DNA of 64,000 nt from Pseudomonas brassicacearum (GCF_003732265.1 NZ_MOBK01000002.1:124001-188000); one strand, 5' to 3'. Positions 1 through 9,580 are shown, counted from the first letter of the stretch. Program-made: numbers and translations. Notes: generated by a model not told the origin, from the letters alone.

Positions 1-873
1 CGACTGATCAGCATCAATGGCGAGCCGGTGCAGGACATCGTCAGCAAGGATTCGGCGGGGGATCGAGCGATCCAGCGCGACCTTAGCCTGACATGGGCGG
101 CGGACTTGCCGGCGGGCAACAAACTCACGGCGGGCAACTGGTGGACCGAGCAAACACCGGACGAGGTTCCCGGTGTGTCGGTTGAAGGCAAAGTGGCCGA
201 AAGCCTGAAGCTCAAGCTCGGCGATCACCTGGTGTTTACCGTCGGCGGAGTCAATCGTGAAGCGAAGGTCACCAGCCTGCGAGAGATCAACTGGGACAAC
301 TTCCAACCGAATTTCTTCATGATCTTCCAGCCCGGCACCTTGAAAGATTTGCCGGCGACTTACCTGACCAGTTTCTATCTGGCGGCCGGACACGATCAGC
401 AGATTGTCGATCTCTCCCGCAGCTTCCCGGCAGTAACCATTCTGCAAGTCGAAGCCTTGCTGGAACAGCTGCGCAGCATCCTCGCCCAGGTCACGCTGGC
501 GGTGGAATATGTGCTGTTGTTTGTACTCGCGGCGGGGATGGCGGTGTTGTTTTCCGGCCTGCAAGCGACACTCGATGAACGCATTCGCCAAGGCGCCCTG
601 TTGCGCGCGCTGGGGGCCGAACGGCAGTTGCTGGTGAAGGCCCGGCGGATCGAGTTCGGTTTGCTCGGCGCGGTCAGCGGCTTGTTGGCGGCACTGGGTT
701 CGGAACTGGTGAGCCTGGTGCTTTACCGCTACGCCTTCGACCTGCCGTGGCACCCGCATCCATGGTTGCTCGTGCTGCCGGTGATCGGCGCGGTGCTGAT
801 TGGCGGCGCCGGGGTGTTCGGTACGCGTCGTGCGTTGAACGCCAGCCCCCTGACAGTGTTGCGCGAGGGTTGA
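1..873 (+). CDS. ABC transporter permease, FtsX family (3' part only)
   Basis: The reading frame is open from the first base, so the gene begins outside the window and only its last 290 residues are present. The visible part has a soluble periplasmic-type (MacB-like) region over about the first 150 residues. Three membrane segments follow (near [39 protein letters not shown] and [18 protein letters not shown]), the usual FtsX C-terminal layout. The charged loop [20 protein letters not shown] between the first and second segments is typical of YbbP-like permeases, which work with an ATPase encoded next door. I infer export or release of a lipid or lipoprotein-type substrate; the substrate cannot be read from the sequence. 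GreB starts 34 bases downstream on the same strand. Confidence 0.85.
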   Translation, partial: RLISINGEPVQDIVSKDSAGDRAIQRDLSLTWAADLPAGNKLTAGNWWTEQTPDEVPGVSVEGKVAESLKLKLGDHLVFTVGGVNREAKVTSLREINWDNFQPNFFMIFQPGTLKDLPATYLTSFYLAAGHDQQIVDLSRSFPAVTILQVEALLEQLRSILAQVTLAVEYVLLFVLAAGMAVLFSGLQATLDERIRQGALLRALGAERQLLVKARRIEFGLLGAVSGLLAALGSELVSLVLYRYAFDLPWHPHPWLLVLPVIGAVLIGGAGVFGTRRALNASPLTVLREG

Positions 874-907
874 TAGACTCGAACCTTGCCCATTACAAGA
901 AGTAGCC

Positions 908-1405
908 ATGAGCCGTTATCGTCCACCCCGCCCCGCTGGCACCGCGCTGATCACCCCCGAAGGTGAAGCGCGGATGCGGGCCGAGTTTCATGAACTTTGG
1001 CATGTACGGCGACCGCAGGTAACGCAGTCGGTGAGCGAGGCTGCGGCGCAGGGTGATCGTTCCGAGAACGCGGAATACACCTACGGCAAAAAAATGCTGC
1101 GCGAAATCGACAGCCGTGTGCGCTTTCTCACCAAACGGCTTGAAGCGTTGAAGGTGGTCAGCGAAAAGCCCAGCGATCCGAACAAGGTCTATTTCGGCGC
1201 TTGGGTCACGATTGAAGACGAAGACGGCAAAGAGTCGCGCTATCGCATTGTCGGCCCGGATGAGCTGGACCTGAAACTGGGGCTGATCAGCATCGATTCA
1301 CCCCTCGCCCGGGCGCTGATCGGCAAGGCGCTGGACGCCGAAGTTCGGGTCCAGACGCCGACCGGTGAGCAATGCGTGTACATCGTGGCGATTGAGTATC
1401 CGTAA
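908..1405 (+). CDS. greB: Transcription elongation factor GreB
   Basis: This 165-residue protein has the two-domain Gre layout. An N-terminal antiparallel coiled coil carries the acidic tip motif DRSENAEY (residues about 43-50), which reaches through the RNA polymerase secondary channel and stimulates cleavage of backtracked transcripts. The C-terminal part is the FKBP-like globular domain (ending [21 protein letters not shown]). Its length and the basic patch around [14 protein letters not shown] fit GreB better than GreA. The ATG at 908 has only a weak AAGAAG Shine-Dalgarno, but the protein begins as expected for the family. It follows the permease closely and may share its transcript. Confidence 0.95.
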   Translation: MSRYRPPRPAGTALITPEGEARMRAEFHELWHVRRPQVTQSVSEAAAQGDRSENAEYTYGKKMLREIDSRVRFLTKRLEALKVVSEKPSDPNKVYFGAWVTIEDEDGKESRYRIVGPDELDLKLGLISIDSPLARALIGKALDAEVRVQTPTGEQCVYIVAIEYP

Positions 1406-1408
1406 ACC

Positions 1409-1717
1409 TTAGCGCCGGGTTATCAGGCCTTGTCGGGCAACGCGGGTCAGTTGTTTGATCACTTCTGGCGCGTCTTCGAGGCTCGGTGATTGAATCACCG
1501 CCAGGTCAAAGCTGTCGCTGGCAAATCGAGCCAGTGATTCGCCGTCTTCGACAAACTGGATCAGGAAGGCTGCAGGCCCGCCGGTACGACGTGGCCAGCC
1601 ATCGAGGTAACGCAGCAGCGTCGGCTGATGTTTACCGCCAAGCAGGATTTTTGGATTGCGCTGGGTGAGATGTGCCGTGATCGGCGCGGGACGTACTACG
1701 GGGCTAAGTGCGTTCAT
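1409..1717 (-). CDS. Small hypothetical protein, methyltransferase-like C-terminus
   Basis: The frame gives 102 residues from the ATG ending at 1717; an upstream TTG at 1738 would add seven. I do not recognise a named family. The last third (SFDLAVIQSPSLEDAPEVIKQLTRVARQGLITRR) resembles the strand-4/helix region of class I SAM methyltransferases. The glycine-rich SAM motif I is absent, so this is either a reduced paralogue or a remnant of a methyltransferase rather than an active enzyme. It is convergent with greB, with only three bases between the stop codons and no terminator visible between them. Function unknown. Confidence 0.6.
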   Translation of the reverse strand: MNALSPVVRPAPITAHLTQRNPKILLGGKHQPTLLRYLDGWPRRTGGPAAFLIQFVEDGESLARFASDSFDLAVIQSPSLEDAPEVIKQLTRVARQGLITRR

Positions 1718-1916
1718 CAAGTCGTGTCTCTGCCTCAAAATTCTGCATGGCAGGTGAGAGGCAACACCGAACCAGCGCTTTAGCGGTATTTCGAAGCCTG
1801 TTTCAAGCTTCTATCGGCAACTGGATGAGTCACCTGGCGCCCCGCAAGTAGCTGTTTAAATCGGCGCATGGGCAACATCCTAGAGAAGCTGACCGGACAG
1901 TGTCAAGAATGACGCG

Positions 1917-1951
1917 CAACAAAAAGGCCCGCGCAATGCGGGCCTTTTCGT
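1917..1951 (-). terminator. Rho-independent terminator of the DoxX gene
   Basis: An 11-bp perfect stem (1922-1932 with 1938-1948, GC-rich core ggcccgc) closes a 5-base loop and is followed on the minus strand by a T run. It lies just beyond the DoxX stop codon. The flanking A and T runs mean it could also work on the plus strand. Confidence 0.85.
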
Positions 1952-1964
1952 TGAGCCAGAGCGG

Positions 1965-2399
1965 TCAGTCGGTGATGGCGCGGTCCAGCGACAGCTTGCC
2001 GGCACCTTCGATCAGTACCGCGATGCTGCCACCGAGCAAGGCCAGGGCGAATTCATAACCGTTGTTGGCCATGAACAGACCGTTATGGATGTGCACCGAG
2101 AAAATCGCGACCAGCGAGAGGAAGGTCAGGCCCAGTGCTGCCGGACGTGTCAGCAGACCGATAATCAATGCCAGCCCACCGAAGAACTCGGTACCACCGG
2201 CCAGAATCGCCATCAGGTGACCGGGTGCAAGGCCCAGGCTTTCCATGTACTGCGCGGTGCCGGCAATGCCGTAGCCACCAAACATACCGAAGAGTTTCTG
2301 CGCGCCATGAGCGGCGAAGATGACCCCGACGACAATCCGTATCGCGGTCAGACCGAAACCGGCGCGGGTAAACAGTACCTTGTTGATCAGTGAGCTCAT
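1965..2399 (-). CDS. DoxX family membrane protein
   Basis: This 144-residue protein has four predicted membrane segments and the DoxX signature at its N-terminus (FGLTAIRIVVGVIFAAHGAQKLFGMFGGYG). The family is widespread in proteobacterial inner membranes; members have been linked to redox or stress functions, but no reaction is settled. The start at 2399 places the first helix about 15 residues in, as usual. It stands alone, with its own terminator downstream and about 100 bases upstream before the transglycosylase stop. Nothing nearby suggests a specific partner. Confidence 0.88.
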   Translation of the reverse strand: MSSLINKVLFTRAGFGLTAIRIVVGVIFAAHGAQKLFGMFGGYGIAGTAQYMESLGLAPGHLMAILAGGTEFFGGLALIIGLLTRPAALGLTFLSLVAIFSVHIHNGLFMANNGYEFALALLGGSIAVLIEGAGKLSLDRAITD

Positions 2400-2502
2400 G
2401 CTGTGTCATCCATTGTGAGTGCGTGTTCGTTGGGCGCCATATTAATCGATAAAACAAATGTAAAAAGCGCAATAATTGCGACATAACAATCAGTTTAGTC
2501 GA

Positions 2503-3924
2503 TTATTTACGAGAGATCACTTTTTGTCCCTGCGGCTCCAATGACTCCCTCTCACGATCGAACGCCAAGTAATACTTGTTCACGCTATTAACATAGCTGA
2601 CGGGCCCCATCCCCACCTGCTCCATGGCAATGCGCTCGACCTGGAAGAACCACTGATTGGGATTCAGGCCGCGCCGCCGGGCTTCGGCGCGCATGCCCTG
2701 AACCCGCTCCGGGCCAATGTTGTAGGCCGCCAGCACGAACGCCATGCGCTCACGTTCGTTGAGCTTGGGGCTGGCGAAGAACTTGCGGCGGATCATGGCC
2801 AGGTACTTGGCCCCGGCCTGGACGTTGGCGTCGAGGTCCTGAATGTTGTTGACCCCCACCCGCTGGGCGGCAGACGGGGTGATTTGCATCAGGCCGGTGG
2901 GGCCACCACCGTTGCGGGCGCTGGGTTGCAGAGCCGACTCCTTGAACGCCAACGCCGCCAGGTTCAACCAGTCCATGCCTTGGGCATCGGCGTGCTTCTG
3001 CAGCACCGGTCGCAGTTTTTCCAGGCGCTGACGGTCGGCTTTGGCCAGTGGATAGTGCACTTGGTACAGCCGCCGATAAATCCGCAGAAACGCTACGTCC
3101 TGGTCCGACGGCTTCTTGTACGTCGTCAAAAAGCGATCAATGCTCGCCCGCAACATTGATGCGTCACGGCGCACAAACCAAAATTCTTCGCCCGGATCAC
3201 TGATCAACACCTGCTTGTCGAAACGCAATTTTGGCAGGATCTTGCCCCAGCGCTCGGCAATCGGTTGCTCAACGATGGTCAGGTGAAAGATTCCGCCCTG
3301 AACCATTTCCAGCACGTCTTCGACGGCCAGACTCGGATCGACCCACTCGATCTTTATCGGTGCCAACTTGTGCAGTGCGAGTTTTGAATTGATCTGGCTC
3401 ACGGCATCGCCGGCTGCGCTGCCGGTGGGCAACGCCAGGATCTTGCCTGAGAGTTGTTCGACTCGGGTGTAACGCCGCTCGCCCTTGATCCCCACCAGCA
3501 CCAACGGGATGTTGCTGGCGATCGGTTCGCTGCTGCTGACCGCGTGGCCAGGCTGCAAATCGAGCAACTCCCCGGGCGCGACCAGATCCCCTTCCCCGCG
3601 CTGCAAGGCGCCGAGCAGTTGATCCTTGGCTTTGGGGATGATCTTGAGGGTGACTTCCTGACCGTCGCGGGCGTGGCCGTTGAGGTATTGCTCGAAGGCG
3701 CGCAAGCGGTGGTATTCGACGCCGATGGCCTGGCCCTGGACTTCGCCGGAGCTGTTGCGGCTTTGATTGACCAGCACCCGCAACACGCGGCTGCTGCGAA
3801 TCTCCGCCAGGTCGCGCACCTTGGCCGCCGGCACGGCTTGCAGCGGGCCGGCCAGACGTGCGACCGCCGGCATTGGCAGCAGCAACGAACAGCACAGCAG
3901 TAGCAAAATCGAGGGACGTGTCAT
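2503..3924 (-). CDS. MltF-like lytic transglycosylase with substrate-binding-protein domain
   Basis: The 473-residue product starts at the ATG ending at 3924, preceded by GGAGAG and followed by a clear signal peptide (MTRPSILLLLCCSLLLPMPAVA). Residues about 45-290 form a family-3 solute-binding-type domain. Residues about 320-450 form an SLT domain with the catalytic Glu in AFKESALQP, then GLMQITPSAAQRVGV and AAYNIGPERV. This is the MltF architecture: a periplasmic enzyme that cuts peptidoglycan to 1,6-anhydro-muropeptides, with the binding domain acting as a regulator. A longer in-frame extension upstream has no signal peptide and no ribosome site. The genuine mltF of pseudomonads usually lies elsewhere, so this is probably a paralogue. 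It is divergent from tatD. Confidence 0.87.
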   Translation of the reverse strand: MTRPSILLLLCCSLLLPMPAVARLAGPLQAVPAAKVRDLAEIRSSRVLRVLVNQSRNSSGEVQGQAIGVEYHRLRAFEQYLNGHARDGQEVTLKIIPKAKDQLLGALQRGEGDLVAPGELLDLQPGHAVSSSEPIASNIPLVLVGIKGERRYTRVEQLSGKILALPTGSAAGDAVSQINSKLALHKLAPIKIEWVDPSLAVEDVLEMVQGGIFHLTIVEQPIAERWGKILPKLRFDKQVLISDPGEEFWFVRRDASMLRASIDRFLTTYKKPSDQDVAFLRIYRRLYQVHYPLAKADRQRLEKLRPVLQKHADAQGMDWLNLAALAFKESALQPSARNGGGPTGLMQITPSAAQRVGVNNIQDLDANVQAGAKYLAMIRRKFFASPKLNERERMAFVLAAYNIGPERVQGMRAEARRRGLNPNQWFFQVERIAMEQVGMGPVSYVNSVNKYYLAFDRERESLEPQGQKVISRK

Positions 3925-4159
3925 CCACTCTCCGGAAAGAATACTGGGCCGATTTCCAAAAAAAACACGAAATCGAACGTCAGAAACAGAGCGCCATGAG
4001 CGCTGGCAAAGTGCGAAAGACTGGCACAGTGATGGCACCTTGACCACCCCGGCCTGTCTCGCGGCATCAAGAGACAGCTTCAACTCGTTGTAGTTCTTGG
4101 CTTTTCTTATAAATCTACAGCTCTGATATGCTTTCCGGCCTTTGGTCCGAGGTAGCACC

Positions 4160-4969
4160 ATGCAACTCATCGATATCGGCGTCAACCTGACCAACCCCAG
4201 TTTTGCCGACAAACACCAGGCCGTACTCGACCGCGCGTACGCCGCAGGGGTTTGCCAATTGGTCCTGACCGGCACCAGTGTCGAGGGCAGCGAACAGGCC
4301 TTGGAACTGTGCCAACAGTTGGACGAAAGCGCTCAACGCCTGTTCGCCACGGCGGGCATTCACCCGCATGCGGCCAGCGACTGGAACGCTGACAGCGCGC
4401 AGCGTTTGCGCAGTTTGCTCAAGGAGCCGAACGTGGTGGCCGTGGGCGAATGCGGGCTGGATTTCAATCGTGACTTCTCGCCACGCCCGCAGCAGGAAAA
4501 GGTCCTCGAAGAACACCTGGCGATGGCGGTCGAATTGCAGTTGCCGGTGTTTCTGCATGAGCGCGATGCCAGCCAGCGACTGTTGGAAATCCTCCGTGAT
4601 TACCGTGATCAATTGCCGGCCGCCGTGGTGCACTGCTTCACCGGCGAAAAGAAAGCCCTGTTCAGCTACCTCGACCTGGATTTGCACATCGGCATCACCG
4701 GTTGGATCTGCGACGAGCGCCGGGGCACGCATCTGCATCCATTGGTTAAGGAAATCAAACGCGGCCGTTTGATGCTGGAGAGCGATGCGCCTTATCTGCT
4801 GCCACGCAGCTTGCGGCCAAAGCCGAAGAATGGGCGCAACGAGCCGGCGTATTTGACTGAAGTGTTGCGGGAAGTGGCGTTGCATCGTGGGGAAAGCGAA
4901 GGAGATCTGGCTGATCACACCACTGCCTGCGCACGAGCTTTTTTCGGTCTGCCCACAATCCCCCAATAA
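4160..4969 (+). CDS. tatD: TatD metal-dependent hydrolase (3'-5' DNase family)
   Basis: The 269-residue protein aligns by eye along its whole length with E. coli TatD ([60 protein letters not shown]). The metal ligands are the Glu in GECGLD, the His residues in FLHERD and VHCFTG, and the Asp in ESDAPY. The first metal-binding HxH is replaced by GVN, as in true TatD. The family acts as a Mg-dependent exonuclease in DNA repair and turnover; it is not needed for Tat export. The ATG at 4160 with GAGG seven bases upstream is chosen over an in-frame start at 4142. A REP pair begins right after the stop. Confidence 0.92.
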   Translation: MQLIDIGVNLTNPSFADKHQAVLDRAYAAGVCQLVLTGTSVEGSEQALELCQQLDESAQRLFATAGIHPHAASDWNADSAQRLRSLLKEPNVVAVGECGLDFNRDFSPRPQQEKVLEEHLAMAVELQLPVFLHERDASQRLLEILRDYRDQLPAAVVHCFTGEKKALFSYLDLDLHIGITGWICDERRGTHLHPLVKEIKRGRLMLESDAPYLLPRSLRPKPKNGRNEPAYLTEVLREVALHRGESEGDLADHTTACARAFFGLPTIPQ

Positions 4970-4978
4970 CCACAACTC

Positions 4979-5074
4979 AAATGTGGGAGCGGGCTTGCTC
5001 GCGAAGGCGGTGTGCCAGTCTATGTAAATCTCGACTGATACGACGCTTTCGCGAGCAAGCCCGCTCCCACATTT
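4979..5074 (+). repeat. REP pair (REPIN) 1
   Basis: Two inverted copies of a REP unit with core GTGGGAGCGGGCTTGCTCG lie about 40 bases apart, forward copy first. The spacer carries the usual ggcggtgtgccagt start. It sits between tatD and the chemotaxis receptor gene. Confidence 0.93.
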
Positions 5075-5175
5075 GATTTGTGGTGCATATTGACCCATAT
5101 CAAATTCAGAATCTTCGATAGCGGCACAATGATGGCACCTTGCCAATGCTGTTTCCGCTATCAGAGAAGACCTCC

Positions 5176-6657
5176 ATGGGTGCCTGGCTTAGCAACATTT
5201 CGCTGAAATACAAATTCTGGGCGGTCAACGCGGTCGCTTTCTTCACCACCCTGTTGCTGGTGCTGTACGCCGTGCAACTCGAACAACAAGCCCGCAGTCA
5301 CGCCGCACAAGCGTCCGCCCAGGCACAGGCGCGACTGCTCAGTGCCTGGCCCTCCGGACAACCGCTGCCCAAGGCCGACAACCTCCTGACCTTCGGGCGC
5401 GGACAGGCGCCATTGTTGAACGGTCAGCCTCTCCTGGAACTGACCGACAACCACGGCTGGGTCGAGATCAACTCACTGCCGTTGTTCGGCGACAACCCGT
5501 TGATGGGGGCAGAGATGTTCACCCGTGCTGACGGCCAGCAAGTCGCGGTGATCGCTTTGGCCCCGAGCCTGAACCAAGTCTTCAGCGAGCGTTTTGCCAA
5601 CTACGCGGTGGCCGTCTTCATCCTGATGCTGGCGATGTTGGGCGCTTCGCAACTGTTGATCCGCTTCCTGCTGAGTCAGCTCAACACGTTGAAAGATGTG
5701 ATGCTCCACGTCGAAAAAACCGGTGACCTGTCCGCCCGTGTGCCGCTGGCCGGCAAGGATGAAGTCGGGCAGATGGCCAACGCCTTCAACGCGATGCAGG
5801 CCGGTTACCAGCGGGTGGTCAACACCGTTGCCAGCACGGCCCGGCAACTGGATGTCGGTGCCGCGCGCCTGGCTTCGAGCATGAACGAAGTGCGCCACGG
5901 CATGCTCGGCCAGCAAAGCGAAACCGATCAGGCCGCCACGGCGATCAATGAAATGACCGCCACCGTCTATCACATCGCCCAGCACGCCGGCGCCACCCGC
6001 GACCTCTCGCAAACGGCGGACTCATTGGCGGGCAGTGGGCAGCAGGTGGTCAGTCGCGTGCAAAAGTCGATTGCCGGGTTGTCCAGCGGTGTGCAGCAGA
6101 CGGCGGAGATGATTCAGCGCCTGGCCGAGGACAGTCAGAAAATCAACGGCGTGGTCGGCGTGATTCACAGCATTGCCGAGCAAACCAACTTGCTGGCCCT
6201 GAATGCGGCCATCGAAGCGGCACGGGCGGGTGAAATGGGTCGGGGCTTTGCAGTGGTGGCCGATGAGGTGCGTAACCTGGCCAAGAGTGTGCAGACTTCC
6301 ACCGACGAGATCACCCTGATGGTCTCCGCCTTGCAGGCCGGGACCCGGGACGCGGTGGACTTCATGCAGGAAAGCTCCTTCAAGGCCGATGACTGCGTGA
6401 AGCAGGCTCAAGAAGCTGGCGCCGCGCTGGCCGAAATCACCAGCGCTGTGGCGCAAATGCGTGAAAGCAATACGCAGATTGCGGTGGCGGCCGAGCAGCA
6501 AAGTCAGGTGGCGGAGGAGATGAATCGGGCAGTGGTGAGCATTCGTGATGTGACCGAGAACACTGTGCAGCAGACCATTAATTCCGCGACCACCAATCAT
6601 GAGCTGGCGGCGTTGGCTGGGGAGTTGAGCAAGGCAATCGGGCAGCTCAAACTCTGA
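5176..6657 (+). CDS. Methyl-accepting chemotaxis protein
   Basis: The 493-residue receptor has a first membrane helix at about residues 10-32 and a short periplasmic domain of roughly 100 residues. A second helix follows near [20 protein letters not shown], then a HAMP domain and a long signalling coiled coil. The kinase-control hairpin tip is clear ([20 protein letters not shown], then [17 protein letters not shown]). It relays a ligand signal to CheA and CheW. The sensor region is too short for a dCache domain and I do not recognise its ligand. The ATG at 5176 puts a basic segment before the first helix; an upstream TTG at 5140 is less likely. No che genes are nearby. Confidence 0.92.
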   Translation: MGAWLSNISLKYKFWAVNAVAFFTTLLLVLYAVQLEQQARSHAAQASAQAQARLLSAWPSGQPLPKADNLLTFGRGQAPLLNGQPLLELTDNHGWVEINSLPLFGDNPLMGAEMFTRADGQQVAVIALAPSLNQVFSERFANYAVAVFILMLAMLGASQLLIRFLLSQLNTLKDVMLHVEKTGDLSARVPLAGKDEVGQMANAFNAMQAGYQRVVNTVASTARQLDVGAARLASSMNEVRHGMLGQQSETDQAATAINEMTATVYHIAQHAGATRDLSQTADSLAGSGQQVVSRVQKSIAGLSSGVQQTAEMIQRLAEDSQKINGVVGVIHSIAEQTNLLALNAAIEAARAGEMGRGFAVVADEVRNLAKSVQTSTDEITLMVSALQAGTRDAVDFMQESSFKADDCVKQAQEAGAALAEITSAVAQMRESNTQIAVAAEQQSQVAEEMNRAVVSIRDVTENTVQQTINSATTNHELAALAGELSKAIGQLKL

Positions 6658-6662
6658 GGGCC

Positions 6663-6748
6663 CCTTCGCGAGCAGGCTCGCTCCCACATTTAATCGCATT
6701 CACCTGTAAGAACTCGGTCAACTGTGGGAGCGAGCCTGCTCGCGAAGG
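6663..6748 (+). repeat. REP pair (REPIN) 2
   Basis: Two inverted REP units with the variant core GTGGGAGCGAGCCTGCTCG lie about 29 bases apart, reverse copy first. Both copies carry the same variant bases, so the pair stays matched. Confidence 0.9.
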
Positions 6749-6868
6749 CGTCAGCCCGGTCAACATCAATCCCGAACTATCACCCCCATAGCCAACCTCG
6801 ATTCGCCGACCGCCCTGCCCCCACCTATTCTTCAATCATACGGTCAACACGGATTGAGGAGTTTCAAC

Positions 6869-7234
6869 ATGGGCAAACGTCACCCCAACCTACCCGCCTG
6901 GCAATGGCGCGCGTACCCGAACAATCACCAGCACCCGACCAACCTGGTATTGCACCTGATTGCCGTACCGCTGTTCATCGTCGCGTTTCTGCTGATTGTT
7001 TCCGGGGTGTTCAGCCTGAGCGTGTTGAACATCGCCATCGGCGTGATCGGCCTGCTCGCGGCGCTGGGTCTGCAACGTCACGGTCACAGCCTGGAGGTGC
7101 AAGCCTCCGAGCCGTTCAGTGATCGCAAAGACGCGGTGTCACGCTTGCTGGTCGAGCAGTTCCTGACCTTCCCGCGGTTTTTCCTCAGCGGCGGCTGGTG
7201 GCGCGCCTGGCGTGAGCGCCATCGTCGGCACTGA
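6869..7234 (+). CDS. Mpo1-like (DUF962) membrane protein
   Basis: The 121-residue protein starts at the ATG at 6869 behind a strong GAGGAG site. It has two hydrophobic segments (LVLHLIAVPLFIVAFLLIVSG and LSVLNIAIGVIGLLAALGL). The His-rich motifs NNHQHPTNLVLHLIAVP and LQRHGHSLE match the spacing of the DUF962/Mpo1 family. The yeast member Mpo1 is an iron-dependent dioxygenase that shortens 2-hydroxy fatty acids by alpha-oxidation. The conserved His residues are present, so iron binding is plausible; a bacterial substrate is not known to me. It is convergent with the thioesterase gene, with no gap between the stop codons. Confidence 0.7.
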   Translation: MGKRHPNLPAWQWRAYPNNHQHPTNLVLHLIAVPLFIVAFLLIVSGVFSLSVLNIAIGVIGLLAALGLQRHGHSLEVQASEPFSDRKDAVSRLLVEQFLTFPRFFLSGGWWRAWRERHRRH

Positions 7235-8032
7235 TCAGGCGAAAATCGTCACCGTCTGCCGGCTCATGGCGATCAACCGTCCGTCCGCGCTCCACAGTTT
7301 CGCCGCCGCATGACCGTAGCCGTCTGCAGCATGCTCGGTTTCGACCAGGTATTTGCACCAGTCCAGCGTGCTCAGTTCCAGCAACGGCTGAACGAATTCA
7401 ATGGTCCAGGTCAGGGTGCTGCCCATCGCGGTTTTTTTCAGGTGCGGCAGCAAGGACGGCGGCCAGGCATCCACCAGCGCGAGGATATGCGACTCGGTGA
7501 CAGCCTCTTCCTTCACATCCCCACGCAACCGAACCCAACCGCCCATTTGACGAGAAGTGTTGCCGGTGAACGGCATGCCGCCGACAGCCCAGCGCATTGC
7601 CAGATGGCGCATGAACTCCGGAATCACGCCGGGGATGAAGGGCAATTCCTGACACTCATCCCAGTGCTTCATATCTGGAGCAGGCTCGGCAGTGACCGCC
7701 ACCTCGGAAGGTCGCGAGGCGCCGAAGCTGCCCTGAATCAATGTCACCACTTGCCCCTTCTGCATTGCCCGGCCCAGCACCTGGCTGACGGCTTTGCCTT
7801 CGCGCAACACCTCGACTTCAAAGCTGACGGGCACTTCAGGCTCGACCGGGCCGACAAAGGTGATCGCCAGCGAACGCACTGGCCGGTCTGCCGGGACTTT
7901 TGCGCGCATGGCTTCGTATTGCAACGCCGCCACCAAACCACCAAAACTGGCCCGCCCCTGGGCCCATCCGGCCGGAATAGACAGCTCCAGCGGTTGCTGG
8001 CGGACGGCGTCGAGCAGATCGCAAAAGCGCAT
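7235..8032 (-). CDS. Acyl-CoA thioesterase, TesB-like double hotdog
   Basis: The 265-residue protein has two hotdog halves: an N-terminal one containing GWAQGRASFGGLVAALQYEAM and LAITFVGPVEP, and a C-terminal one with LVDAWPPSLLPHL and STLTWTIEFV. This is the thioesterase-like (TesB/4HBT_3) arrangement, which hydrolyses acyl-CoA to free acid and CoA in the cytoplasm. The Asp in LALVDAWPP is at the place of the TesB catalytic Asp. The ATG ending at 8032 has GAGGT upstream. An in-frame extension further upstream would run into REP sequence and is rejected. Chain-length preference cannot be told. Confidence 0.85.
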   Translation of the reverse strand: MRFCDLLDAVRQQPLELSIPAGWAQGRASFGGLVAALQYEAMRAKVPADRPVRSLAITFVGPVEPEVPVSFEVEVLREGKAVSQVLGRAMQKGQVVTLIQGSFGASRPSEVAVTAEPAPDMKHWDECQELPFIPGVIPEFMRHLAMRWAVGGMPFTGNTSRQMGGWVRLRGDVKEEAVTESHILALVDAWPPSLLPHLKKTAMGSTLTWTIEFVQPLLELSTLDWCKYLVETEHAADGYGHAAAKLWSADGRLIAMSRQTVTIFA

Positions 8033-8159
8033 GAAGACCTCAGAGACTGGAAAAAGAAGAGAGAATCTTACCCAGCCAGCGATGTGGATACAGCACCTGT
8101 TCCGGCCAAAAGTACTGACAGAAAAGCCGCACCCGAGATTCCAAACCCGACACACAAAC

Positions 8160-8253
8160 AATGTGGGAGCGGGCTTGCTCGCGAAAGCGATGTGTCAGTC
8201 GACATAGATGTTGAATGAAACACCGCTTTCGCGAGCAAGCCCGCTCCCACATT
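8160..8253 (+). repeat. REP pair (REPIN) 3
   Basis: Two inverted units with core GTGGGAGCGGGCTTGCTCG, forward copy first, lie about 40 bases apart between the thioesterase gene start and the CHAD gene stop. Confidence 0.93.
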
Positions 8254-8269
8254 TCTATTTGTGGTGTTT

Positions 8270-9037
8270 TCAGGATTTGAAGCAGGTGGCGCTGAGTTTG
8301 TCGAGAACACGGTCGGCGCGGGCTTCAGCGTCAGCCATGGTGGTTTTCCAGACCGCGACACAAGGCTGCAAGTCCGCCTCCTCTTGCGCCCTGGCCAGCC
8401 ATTGCCAACTGTCGTGCCAATCACCCAAAGCCCCCTGCGCCGATTTCAATCGGGGCAAGGCAGCCTTCGGCAATCGGTCCAGCTCGGGATAGGCCTCGAT
8501 GCCATAGCGCACACGCTTGATCAACAGGCGCAAGCGATGACGGTCGTGGGCCGGGTCGTGCAGGGCAACGTCGAGTTTCTTCCACTGTTTGCCCAAGCGT
8601 TTTTCAATGCGCTTGCGCAGCCCCTTGAGCAACCCCTGACGCTGGGATGCGCGTAAAAAACGCGGAAAGGCATCGAAGATCATCAACAACTGCGCCAACT
8701 CGGGACTGACCGCCACCGCCGGATACGCCTCAGCCATCAGCGCCATGCGCCGGTGTGCGGCTTCAGGTTGACCGTGCTCAAGCAAATACGCCGCCAGCAC
8801 CTCGCGATCGCGCAACGGCGTGGTCAGCTCGCCAACCCGGGACGCCGCCGCTTCCACCTGCTCGACACCGGGCAGGCCGCGCAAGGGTCGCAACAGGCTG
8901 CGCAAACGGCGAACCGTGGTGCGCAGGTCGTGCAACGCTTCAGGGTCAGTGCGGGCAGTCAAACGCGCCTGACAGGCCAACAAGCGGACTTCAAGGCCCA
9001 GGACATGAGCCACCAACCGATCAACCAAATCAGACAT
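8270..9037 (-). CDS. CHAD domain-containing protein
   Basis: The 255-residue protein is helical and rich in Arg, His and Lys, with the CHAD signatures ALHDLRTTVRRLRSLLRPL near the N-terminus and HRLRLLIKRVRYGIEA in the second half. CHAD domains form two four-helix bundles with a basic channel that binds inorganic polyphosphate and are often found on polyphosphate granules. No CYTH triphosphatase domain is fused or adjacent, so this is a stand-alone CHAD protein. I infer a polyphosphate-binding role. The stop lies 17 bases from REP pair 3. Confidence 0.88.
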   Translation of the reverse strand: MSDLVDRLVAHVLGLEVRLLACQARLTARTDPEALHDLRTTVRRLRSLLRPLRGLPGVEQVEAAASRVGELTTPLRDREVLAAYLLEHGQPEAAHRRMALMAEAYPAVAVSPELAQLLMIFDAFPRFLRASQRQGLLKGLRKRIEKRLGKQWKKLDVALHDPAHDRHRLRLLIKRVRYGIEAYPELDRLPKAALPRLKSAQGALGDWHDSWQWLARAQEEADLQPCVAVWKTTMADAEARADRVLDKLSATCFKS

Positions 9038-9076
9038 CGTTTACTCCCTGAATCGAGTGTCCTCTATATCACCGCT

Positions 9077-9355
9077 TCAACGACCGGCACGCGACTCGCG
9101 AATGTAGAAGCGCGCTTTCTCGGCCTTGCTGGTGCAGCCTTCGTAGGCTTCGAATTGTTGCTGGGTCTTGGCGCCCGTCAGCAACGACAGGGCCTTGGAG
9201 TAGCTGACAGTCCCGGCGAAACCTTCGGCCTTGGCCAAGTCTAGCTCATGCCACGCGGCGTCAATCTGGCTGCCGCAGCTTTCGCGGTAAGCCGTTTTGC
9301 CGGCGCAACCGGCGAGCGCCAGCGCAATCAAAGGTACGCAAATCCAGGCTTTCAT
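9077..9355 (-). CDS. Small predicted lipoprotein
   Basis: The 92-residue product begins with a lipoprotein signal (MKAWICVPLIALALAGCAG; lipobox LAGC, Cys at residue 17). The start at 9355 is supported by GAGGTGG seven bases upstream. The mature part is hydrophilic with Cys residues in YRESCGSQ and YEGCTSK that could form a disulfide, and a helical pattern (DAAWHELDLAKAEGFAGTVSYSKA). I recognise it as a conserved pseudomonad lipoprotein of unknown function. The patatin-like gene is divergent from it. Confidence 0.82.
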   Translation of the reverse strand: MKAWICVPLIALALAGCAGKTAYRESCGSQIDAAWHELDLAKAEGFAGTVSYSKALSLLTGAKTQQQFEAYEGCTSKAEKARFYIRESRAGR

Positions 9356-9580
9356 CAATACCACCTCAAGATAGGTCAACAGTCGTGCAGGTAAGACGGC
9401 CCGGCGCGTGAAAAGTGCCTTGGCCGCACACAGCAAACTCACTATAACGCGCGCAAGAATAGCCAAGTGCCGCCATGGAGTGTCGAAAAAACGACGCCCT
9501 CGGCCCATCGAGCGACCTTGGCGATTGAAGCTCGCCCCTTGATGGGTGCATTGTTGAACCTTGTCAGACGAGGGCGATTC

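Noticed and set aside
4097..4132. Possible sigma-70 promoter before tatD
   Set aside because: The TTGGCT and TATGCT boxes are 24 bases apart and no better pair was found.
3925..4275. Upstream in-frame extension of the MltF-like gene overlapping tatD
   Set aside because: The start at 3924 has a Shine-Dalgarno site and signal peptide; the extension would bury the signal peptide and overlap a divergent gene.
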